In this document: positions 8,391 to 14,397 of the stretch, in pieces | Position numbering within the stretch: the first letter of the stretch is position 1 | How the letters are laid out: every line of letters starts with the position of its first letter | Assembly: GCA_905373665.1 (NCBI GenBank) | Contig: CAJPTV010000039.1 | Span: 1-17,035, forward strand | Length of the DNA stretch: 17,035 nucleotides | From: Bacteroidia bacterium | Lineage (GTDB): Bacteria > Bacteroidota > Bacteroidia > Bacteroidales > CAJPTX01 | Direction of reading: 5' to 3' | The notes under the pieces: model-generated | Told to the model about the DNA's origin: nothing | The model's database searches: none | The model's input: only the letters and a program-made list of their open reading frames with translations | Translations under genes and position numbers: made by a program

Positions 8391-9629
8391 TTATCTTCTC
8401 GTGGACTGTTGGATGTCCGACCCACTACCGCTATTCCCAGAGGAGCGGCGAGTCGTCTGCTCGTTAGACGAAGAAGAGCCAGAATAGTTACCTCGAGTCG
8501 AAGATTGGGTTTGTGAGCGCGTAGGGGAGTCATAGCTCCGTGAGGGAGGCGTATAGTGGCGTGTGTCGCTATTGTTGTAAGAGCCGCGCGTGCTAGATTG
8601 TGGGGTGGAGTAGCTATCGCGTCGTGTGGAGGGCGAAGAGCTTTGTTCGCGTCGCGTGGTTTGCGTGTTATTCTGTTCGCGCCGTGTGGTCTGTTGCCAA
8701 TCCCCTGAATAGTACGAACGGGAGTTCCCGCTCTCAGGACTGGTGTAATTGGGCGTATAGTCGCCCCGAGTCGAAGACTGGATACCGTCGTCGCGCCGCG
8801 TGGTCATTGAATTGCGGTAGTAGGAGTCTGTACGTGCTTGTTGCGCAGTCGCTGAGCGTTGTACCCGTCCGTAGCCTGACATCGAAGCGTTCGTCGATGG
8901 CATCGAAGCGCCTACGATACGTTCGCGAGGTACGTACAGCGGGTGTTGGGGGGCATAATAGCCATAACCGCCGTCGTAATAGCCGTCGCGGTAGCCATCC
9001 CAATAACCGTGCGCATAGCCGTTGCCGTAGCCATGCTTATAGTTCCAACCATAGTTCCACGAATTGTAGTAGCCCCCCCAGTAGTTCCATCTCCAGGGGT
9101 CGTACACAAAAGGGTCATACCAGTACGAATAAGAAGGACGGTAATAGCGTACACGATAGGAGGTGCAGTACCAAGGGTCGAAGAAGATCCCCATGGTGAG
9201 ATCCCACCACGGATCGTATTCGACGCAGACACTCTGTACAGGTTCCGTATTCACATAGTAGTTATTTACCACCGTCCCCGAGGCTGTCGTTTGGCTTGAA
9301 GTTTGTTGGGTGGCGGACGAACTATTCGTCGCCTTAGACGAGGTACGTTTACCTAGCCCATCGAGGTATTCCCGATACTCAGCGTAGGTGTTAAAATCTT
9401 CAGGCTTCTTTATTTCCTCTCTAACGGGAGTGGATGAGGCGGCGAGTGCCTCTCTGTATTCGCGTTCTCGGATTTCCTCCGCCTCGCGTTGAGCTTTCGC
9501 TGCTTCGGCCTCTTTCTTCAACGAAGCGTTGTTAAAGTAGGTGTCTGAATAGGGAGACTGTGCCGACGCTTTGAAAGGCGTTACTGCTAACACTGCGATG
9601 CCAAAGGCGATTATAAATGAGCTTTTCAT
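8391..9629 (-). CDS. Secreted Tyr/Trp/Gly-rich protein with TTRR/STRG repeats, unknown function
   Basis: A 412-residue exported protein I cannot assign to a characterised family. It begins with a signal peptide (MKSSFIIAFGIAVLAV, likely cleavage after KASA). A charged Ala/Glu/Arg-rich helix with coiled-coil potential follows (about 36-66), then a Ser/Thr linker. The middle (about 140-230) is extremely rich in Tyr, Trp, Gly and Asp (DPWWDL, WNYWGGYYNSWNYGWNY, GYWDGYRDGYYDGGYGYY). The C-terminal 140 residues are Ser/Thr/Arg/Gln low-complexity sequence with about eleven spaced T-R motifs (TTRRD, SSTRG, TTRREQ, STRR), ending in STRR. There is no lipobox and no type IX secretion C-terminal domain that I can see. 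It is the first gene of a two-gene unit with the FadL-like protein, so an outer-envelope role is inferred. Similar low-complexity proteins exist in Bacteroidota, sometimes with uninformative vitellogenin-like labels. Confidence 0.85.
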   Translation of the reverse strand: MKSSFIIAFGIAVLAVTPFKASAQSPYSDTYFNNASLKKEAEAAKAQREAEEIREREYREALAASSTPVREEIKKPEDFNTYAEYREYLDGLGKRTSSKATNSSSATQQTSSQTTASGTVVNNYYVNTEPVQSVCVEYDPWWDLTMGIFFDPWYCTSYRVRYYRPSYSYWYDPFVYDPWRWNYWGGYYNSWNYGWNYKHGYGNGYAHGYWDGYRDGYYDGGYGYYAPQHPLYVPRERIVGASMPSTNASMSGYGRVQRSATAQQARTDSYYRNSMTTRRDDGIQSSTRGDYTPNYTSPESGNSRSYYSGDWQQTTRREQNNTQTTRREQSSSPSTRRDSYSTPQSSTRGSYNNSDTRHYTPPSRSYDSPTRSQTQSSTRGNYSGSSSSNEQTTRRSSGNSGSGSDIQQSTRR

Positions 9630-9634
9630 TGTGG

Positions 9635-9642
9635 CAAACGTA
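9635..9642 (-). promoter_or_regulatory. Minus-strand -7 promoter element very close to the start codon
   Basis: Read on the minus strand, TACGTTTG matches TAnnTTTG exactly. Only 5 bases separate it from the ATG at 9629. With the usual distance from this element to the transcription start, the mRNA would begin at or within two bases of the ATG. No exact TTG -33 element is seen at the right distance. Confidence 0.55.
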
Positions 9643-9691
9643 TTAAGATGTTAGACATAACCCGTATGTGCATTTTATTTGGTTATTTTGC

Positions 9692-9716
9692 AGCGTAGTT
9701 ACGAAGTAATTACGCT
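9692..9716. repeat. Inverted repeat / hairpin upstream of proS
   Basis: AGCGTAGTTAC (9692-9702) and GTAATTACGCT (9706-9716) form an 11-bp stem with one G-T pair at 9698/9710 and a GAA triloop closed by C-G. No T tract follows, so it is not a terminator. It lies between the divergent minus-strand unit and proS. It could be a protein-binding operator or a 5' leader hairpin of proS. An imperfect -7-like TTATTTTG at 9683-9690 lies just before it. Confidence 0.55.
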
Positions 9717-9762
9717 CTTGTTAAAAATAGGCACAAACACCATACCAAAAAAAAGTTTACGG

Positions 9763-11235
9763 ATGGCAAAAGAACTAACCGCACGCGCGGAAGATTACTC
9801 ACAGTGGTATACTGACTTGGTAGTAAAAGCTCAATTGGCAGACTATAGTAGCGTGCGGGGGTGTATGGTCATCCGTCCCCGAGGATACGCCATTTGGGAA
9901 AAGATGCAGCGCACCCTCGACGCTATGTTCAAAGAAACAGGGCACGAGAATGCCTATTTCCCACTCTTTATCCCTAAGTCTTACCTAAGCCGCGAGGCCG
10001 ATCACGTAGAGGGCTTTGCTAAGGAGTGTGCGGTGGTAACTCATTATCGCCTGAAGACCTCGCCCGAGGGCGGGGTGGTGGTGGACGAAGGGGCTAAGCT
10101 TGAGGAGGAGCTCATCGTCCGTCCGACCTCCGAGACAATCATTTGGAACACCTATAAGGGGTGGATTCAATCCTACCGCGACCTCCCGCTCCTGATCAAT
10201 CAGTGGGCAAACGTCGTACGTTGGGAGATGCGTACGCGACTCTTCCTCCGCACTGCCGAGTTCCTTTGGCAAGAGGGGCACACGGCGCACGCTACGCGTG
10301 AGGAAGCCGTAGCAGAGGCGCAGAAGATGGTTGGGGTCTATGCGAAGTTCGCTCGTGAGTGGATGGCTGTCCCCGTTATCGTGGGCGTAAAGTCCGAAAC
10401 CGAACGTTTTGCAGGGGCGGTGGACACCTACTGCATCGAGGCGTTGATGCAGGACGGTAAGGCGCTTCAAGCGGGTACATCCCACTTCCTAGGTCAGAAC
10501 TTTGCCAAGGCGTTTGATGTGAAATACGCCGACGTGAACGGTAAGCTCGAGTACGTTTGGGCTACTTCGTGGGGCGTATCCTCGCGTCTGATTGGGGCGC
10601 TTATCATGACCCACTCGGACGACAATGGGCTCGTCCTCCCGCCACGTCTCGCATCGGTGCACGTGGTCATTGTGCCGATTTACAAGACCGAAGAGGAGCG
10701 GGCACAGATACGCGCCTGCGCCGAAGGGCTCTTGGAACAGCTACGTGCTGAGGGACTGGTGGCTAAGTTTGACGACCGTGACAATCTCAAACCAGGCTTT
10801 AAGTTTGCCGAACACGAGATGCATGGCATTCCGCTCCGTGTGGCTATCGGCCCGCGCGACCTCGCTAATGGTACGGTCGAGCTTGCCCGTCGTGATACGT
10901 TGGAAAAGCGTTCCGAGGCTCTCGAAGGGCTTGCTAAGCGTATACCTGCCCTCCTTGAGCAGATGCAGCAAGATATGTACAACCGTGCGCTTGGCTTCTT
11001 AGAGTCGAATATCCGTCGGGTAGACACCTACGAGGAGTTTAAGCAAGTCCTTGACGAAAAGGGTGGGTTCGTTTCCGCACACTGGGACGGGACGCCCGAG
11101 ACCGAAGCCCTCATCAAGGAAGAGACCAAGGCTACCATCCGTTGCGTACCCCTCGATAGTACCCCAGAAGAGGGGGTTTGTATCCGCACAGGGAAGCCTT
11201 CGCACCAACGAGTCCTTTTTGCACGCGCTTATTAA
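9763..11235 (+). CDS. proS: Prolyl-tRNA synthetase, archaeal/eukaryotic-type (ProS type 3)
   Basis: A 490-residue class II aminoacyl-tRNA synthetase that charges tRNA-Pro. It is the short form lacking the editing insertion of E. coli-type ProS. Visible elements are RPTSETIIW (from residue 120), motif 2 VRWEMRTR...LRTAEFLWQEGH (152-173), GTSHFLGQNFAKAF, and motif 3 with SWGVSSRLIGAL (from 269) and DDNGLVLPP. An anticodon-binding domain and a C-terminal domain ending in the conserved aromatic ARAY follow. The C-terminal zinc site appears mostly lost: three of four expected cysteine positions are D442, T447 and T476, and only C473 remains. I chose ATG 9763 (MAKELTARAEDYSQWY) because it matches the family N-terminus. 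A longer reading from TTG 9679 would add 28 unconserved residues and translate the hairpin region. The next gene starts 6 bases after the stop. Confidence 0.96.
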   Translation: MAKELTARAEDYSQWYTDLVVKAQLADYSSVRGCMVIRPRGYAIWEKMQRTLDAMFKETGHENAYFPLFIPKSYLSREADHVEGFAKECAVVTHYRLKTSPEGGVVVDEGAKLEEELIVRPTSETIIWNTYKGWIQSYRDLPLLINQWANVVRWEMRTRLFLRTAEFLWQEGHTAHATREEAVAEAQKMVGVYAKFAREWMAVPVIVGVKSETERFAGAVDTYCIEALMQDGKALQAGTSHFLGQNFAKAFDVKYADVNGKLEYVWATSWGVSSRLIGALIMTHSDDNGLVLPPRLASVHVVIVPIYKTEEERAQIRACAEGLLEQLRAEGLVAKFDDRDNLKPGFKFAEHEMHGIPLRVAIGPRDLANGTVELARRDTLEKRSEALEGLAKRIPALLEQMQQDMYNRALGFLESNIRRVDTYEEFKQVLDEKGGFVSAHWDGTPETEALIKEETKATIRCVPLDSTPEEGVCIRTGKPSHQRVLFARAY

Positions 11236-11241
11236 AACATC

Positions 11242-11979
11242 ATGCAACAAGAAAGCGAAAAGACCCCCCTGCCTCTAGAAAATCTCGACACAAAGGGGCG
11301 CACTATCGTGGAAACATTGGTAGCGAAATCTACCACCAAGATGGAGGTCTATGACCAGACCTTCGAGGTCTTCAACCAACTCAAAGAGATACTTCACGAA
11401 CTGGTCAACGACCTCAACCCTTACCTCCGTGAACTAGACAGGCGCGTACGCCTCGAGTACCGCGATCGGGGTAAGTTCGAGGCCGAGGTACGTCTGGCGG
11501 GCGATGTGCTCCTGTTCAGTATGCACACCAACGTCTTTGAGTTCGATCGCGACCACTCCGTTTGGCGTCTCTCCTACGTTGAGAAAGACCGTATGAACTC
11601 CTATTGCGGGGTGATCAATATGTACAACTTCCTTGCCGACTCCTTTAAGTACAACCGAGCGGACGACTTGGGGTATCTCATAGGGCGCTTGTTCGTAAAC
11701 CGCGAACAGCAGTTCTTTGTCGAGGGGAAGCGACAGAACGAATATCACAGCGGTACATTCGGGACGCAGACCATTGCACGCGAGTCTCTCGTAAACATCA
11801 TCCAGACTGCGATGCAATACACGTTAGACTTTGACCTCCTCGTCCCCCCTTACGATATTGTGAAGATTGCCACCGTTTCGCAACTCAACACGAAGGTGGA
11901 GAACAGCAAATTGCAGACGGGAAAACGCCTAGGCTTCCGTTTCAATTCTGACGACGTCGCAGGCGAGCCGCAGCAATAG
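11242..11979 (+). CDS. Conserved Bacteroidales-type protein of unknown function
   Basis: A 245-residue soluble protein with no signal peptide or membrane segment; I do not recognise a characterised family. An N-terminal helical part (about residues 17-65, VETLVAKSTTKMEVYDQTFEVF and on) precedes a mixed alpha/beta region with aromatic and charged residues (FEFDRDHSVWRLSYVEKDR near 93-111; FVEGKRQNEYHSGTFGTQ near 157-174). The conserved-looking tail is VSQLNTKVENSKLQTGKRLGFRF. No nucleotide-binding or metal motif stands out. It starts 6 bases after proS with an A-rich leader (AAAACATC) and is surely cotranscribed with it. Its codon use resembles its neighbours. Function cannot be inferred beyond the shared expression with proS and the peptidase gene 31 bases downstream. 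Confidence 0.85.
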   Translation: MQQESEKTPLPLENLDTKGRTIVETLVAKSTTKMEVYDQTFEVFNQLKEILHELVNDLNPYLRELDRRVRLEYRDRGKFEAEVRLAGDVLLFSMHTNVFEFDRDHSVWRLSYVEKDRMNSYCGVINMYNFLADSFKYNRADDLGYLIGRLFVNREQQFFVEGKRQNEYHSGTFGTQTIARESLVNIIQTAMQYTLDFDLLVPPYDIVKIATVSQLNTKVENSKLQTGKRLGFRFNSDDVAGEPQQ

Positions 11980-12010
11980 AATCAGTAGCTTAATATAAAT
12001 AGAGAAGAAC

Positions 12011-13669
12011 ATGAGAAAGTTAGCAGCCCTTTCAGTAGGCTTTTTCGGTCTCGTCCTGGCCTCTTGTACCTCTTCGGTACAGCAGCCCATGGCACAAAAT
12101 GAAGCAGAGATGGAGCTCCAGCAAAAAGTAGATGCTTTCGCGTCTGTCCCATTGAAGTCGAACATTGACCACCTTACAGACTCCGAACGTGCCGTCTTGG
12201 GGCTCTTCTTTGATGCGGCGGCTATCATGGACGACATCTTTTGGGAAGAGGCGTACGGGGCAAAGGACGAATTCCTTGCCAACCTCCCCAATGATACTTA
12301 CCGCGACTTCGCGCGCATTAACTACGGTCCGTGGGAACGTCTGAACGGGAATGAGCCCTTCGTGCAGGGCTTTGGTGCTAAGCCCCTCGGGGCAAACTTC
12401 TATCCCACCGATATGACCAAGGCGGAGTTTGAGGCATGGAACGATCCCCTCAAGGAAAGCATGTATGCCGTGGTACGTCGTGGGGCGGATAAGAAGTTGG
12501 TCGCTGTCCCTTACCACGAGGCTTTTGCTGAAAAGATAGAACGTGCAGCAAAGCTCTTAGATAGCGCTGCGGCGTTGGCAGAGGACGCGGGCTTGAAGAA
12601 ATACCTCACCCTCCGTGCCGAGGCATTGCGTACGGACAAGTATTTCGATAGCGACGTGGCGTGGATGGAGATGAAGAGCAATCGGATAGACCTCGTGGTT
12701 GGTCCTATTGAAAACTACGAAGACCACCTCTTTGGGATTCGCGCTGCTCACGAAGCCTTCGTCCTAGTGAAGGATATGGCGTGGAGCGAGCGCCTCGGGC
12801 GCTATATGAGCTTCCTGCCTGAGTTGCAAAAACGCTTGCCGGTGGAGGACAAGTATAAGTCGGAGCTCCCAGGCTCGGAGTCTGACCTTGGGGTTTATGA
12901 CGTGGTGTACTACGCGGGTGACTGCAATGCGGGGAGTAAGACCATCGCAATTAACCTCCCTAATGACGAGACTATTCAGGAGCAGAAGGGCTCGCGCCGT
13001 CTCCAGTTGCGCAATGCAATGCAGTACAAGTTTGACATGATTATGCGCCCCATCGCAAACCTGCTCATTGACCCCGCACAGCGTGAGTACGTTACCTTCG
13101 AGGCGTTCTTTGAAAACACGATGTTCCACGAAGTGGCACACGGGCTCGGGATTAAGAAGACGCTCGACGGTAAGACCACCCCGCAAGAGGCATTGGTGGA
13201 AACCTACTCTTCGATAGAGGAGGGGAAGGCCGACATCCTCGGTATCTTCATGATAGAGCAGCTCGCAAAGCTTGGTGAACTCTCGGGGCATGATATGATG
13301 AACAACTATGTGACCTTCCTTGCGGGCATCTTCCGTTCGGTACGTTTCGGTGCGGCGTCGGCACACGGTAAGGCAAACATGGTGCGTTTCCACTACTTCC
13401 AAGAGAAGGGGGCGTTCGTACGCGATGAGGTAACGGGCTACTACCGCGTAGTGCCTGAAAAGATGGCTGAGGCGGTGAGTGGCTTAGCACACGATATTTT
13501 GGTCATTCAAGGCGACGGCGACTACAAGCGCGCTTCGGAGATGTTGATGAAGGACGGCGTCGTAGACGAGCTCCTTGCCGCAGACCTCGCTAAGATTCAG
13601 GAAGAGAACATCCCGATTGATATCCGTTACCGTCAAGGGAAGGAAGAGTTAGGGCTTTCCAAGAAATAA
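12011..13669 (+). CDS. M49 (dipeptidyl peptidase III)-like zinc metallopeptidase, lipoprotein
   Basis: A 552-residue predicted lipoprotein. The signal peptide ends in lipobox LASC with the lipidated Cys at 19, so it is anchored in the cell envelope. The zinc motif is HEVAH at 373-377, and the second motif is EEGKAD at 403-408, giving candidate ligands H373, H377 and E404 with E374 as general base. The E-E-x-K/R-A-D/E second motif is the hallmark of family M49. Classical DPP III has the six-residue HExxGH, whereas this protein has the five-residue HExxH followed by GLG. Related Bacteroidota proteins are often annotated as Zn-dependent hydrolase or, wrongly I think, dihydrofolate reductase. The natural substrate is unknown; N-terminal dipeptide release from peptides is inference. 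It is third in the proS transcription unit, with an A-rich leader and no Shine-Dalgarno. Confidence 0.85.
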   Translation: MRKLAALSVGFFGLVLASCTSSVQQPMAQNEAEMELQQKVDAFASVPLKSNIDHLTDSERAVLGLFFDAAAIMDDIFWEEAYGAKDEFLANLPNDTYRDFARINYGPWERLNGNEPFVQGFGAKPLGANFYPTDMTKAEFEAWNDPLKESMYAVVRRGADKKLVAVPYHEAFAEKIERAAKLLDSAAALAEDAGLKKYLTLRAEALRTDKYFDSDVAWMEMKSNRIDLVVGPIENYEDHLFGIRAAHEAFVLVKDMAWSERLGRYMSFLPELQKRLPVEDKYKSELPGSESDLGVYDVVYYAGDCNAGSKTIAINLPNDETIQEQKGSRRLQLRNAMQYKFDMIMRPIANLLIDPAQREYVTFEAFFENTMFHEVAHGLGIKKTLDGKTTPQEALVETYSSIEEGKADILGIFMIEQLAKLGELSGHDMMNNYVTFLAGIFRSVRFGAASAHGKANMVRFHYFQEKGAFVRDEVTGYYRVVPEKMAEAVSGLAHDILVIQGDGDYKRASEMLMKDGVVDELLAADLAKIQEENIPIDIRYRQGKEELGLSKK

Positions 13670-13670
13670 T

Positions 13671-13678
13671 TAACTTTG
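13671..13678 (+). promoter_or_regulatory. Bacteroidota -7 element for the SiaB-like gene
   Basis: TAACTTTG matches TAnnTTTG exactly. It begins one base after the stop codon of the peptidase gene and lies 51 bases before the ATG at 13730. No exact TTG is seen 17-23 bases upstream (GTTAGG is the nearest), so the -33 element is weak. It implies a separate transcript for the downstream gene. Confidence 0.55.
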
Positions 13679-13729
13679 TTCTGCAACCTAACGGGCACGG
13701 GCGCGTAAAACTACGAAAATAGAAAACAC

Positions 13730-14314
13730 ATGGAACAGATGAATCTGACGTTCAATTTTGTGAAGTCCATCACTAGTATCTATGACGAGATGCTCTCTAA
13801 TGGCTTCTCATTGGTTTACTTTGGCGAGTTTAGTCACGAAATAACCAAGATGTTCACCTCTATGGCAGAAAGCGACATGGAGAAGAACAGTGAGGAGCGT
13901 TCGGTGCAGCGCCGTGTCTATCACGTTATGGTAGAGACCCTACAGAATATGAACAAACACTCCGACGACCTGAAGGACGAGGCGAGTGTGGGCGGCGGGA
14001 TGTTTATCATCGGTAAGAAGAACGACGTTTATTACGTCATCACCTCCAACAAGGTGAAGCGTGAGCACAAAGAGAACCTCGAAATGGCGCTCAACACGGT
14101 GAACAATGCCACGCTCGAGGAACTGAAGGATATGTACAAGAAGCAGATCAAGGAAGGGCGCATCTCAGAGAAGGGCGGCGCGGGGCTTGGGCTCATAGAC
14201 ATCGCGCGCAAGACCGAAGAGCCGCTCGAGTATCAGTTCCTACAGCTCGACCAAGACTCTTTCTTTTTCATCCTCAAGGTGGAAATTAACGCAAAGAAGT
14301 TCCTAAAGCAGTAA
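13730..14314 (+). CDS. SiaB-like family protein kinase (DUF6272)
   Basis: A 194-residue cytoplasmic protein resembling the SiaB family, GHKL-fold kinases. In Pseudomonas aeruginosa SiaB phosphorylates the small protein SiaC, and the SiaA phosphatase reverses this in a partner-switching circuit. An N-box-like segment ETLQNMNKHS (E69, N73, K76, H77) and a G-box-like segment GGAGLGLIDIARK (149-161) are visible, consistent with ATP binding. It has no membrane segment or sensor domain. No SiaC (DUF1987) or SpoIIE-type phosphatase gene is adjacent, which is unusual for this family. The leader is A-rich (GAAAATAGAAAACAC). It has its own candidate promoter and a strong terminator directly after it, so it is probably monocistronic. 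The family assignment is from recall of the motif pattern. Confidence 0.75.
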   Translation: MEQMNLTFNFVKSITSIYDEMLSNGFSLVYFGEFSHEITKMFTSMAESDMEKNSEERSVQRRVYHVMVETLQNMNKHSDDLKDEASVGGGMFIIGKKNDVYYVITSNKVKREHKENLEMALNTVNNATLEELKDMYKKQIKEGRISEKGGAGLGLIDIARKTEEPLEYQFLQLDQDSFFFILKVEINAKKFLKQ

Positions 14315-14338
14315 AGGGTATAGAGTTTGTAACTTGCA

Positions 14339-14382
14339 GGGAGGAGGTACGTTCGTCGCAGAACGAGCTCCTCCCTTTTTTT
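14339..14382 (+). terminator. Strong terminator between SiaB-like gene and creD
   Basis: GGGAGGAG (14339-14346) pairs with CTCCTCCC (14368-14375). An inner stem CGTTC/GAACG (14350-14354 with 14361-14365) caps it, and seven T follow at 14376-14382. It lies 24 bases after the SiaB-like stop and ends only 15 bases before the creD ATG. It therefore also sits within the creD leader region. Confidence 0.92.
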
Positions 14383-14397
14383 ACACAGTAACAACAG

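Noticed and set aside
8394..8808. CRISPR array or DNA tandem repeat
   Set aside because: Short repeats such as cgcgtcgtgtgg are irregularly spaced, vary in sequence and stay in frame. They are codon-level repeats of the protein motif, not a DNA array.
8600..9199. Plus-strand open frame of 199 codons opposite the repeat protein
   Set aside because: It lies antisense to a gene with a clear signal peptide, compositional design and promoter motif. Its translation is Arg/Ser-rich, as expected from the reverse of Tyr/Gly/Arg codons.
9679..9762. Longer proS reading from a TTG start
   Set aside because: The extra 28 residues do not resemble the ProS N-terminus and cover the hairpin. ATG 9763 begins the typical MAKELTARAEDYSQWY.
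12764..13402. Minus-strand open frame of 212 codons
   Set aside because: It is antisense to the M49-like peptidase gene, including its zinc motif. It is His/Cys-rich by mirror composition and has no family resemblance.
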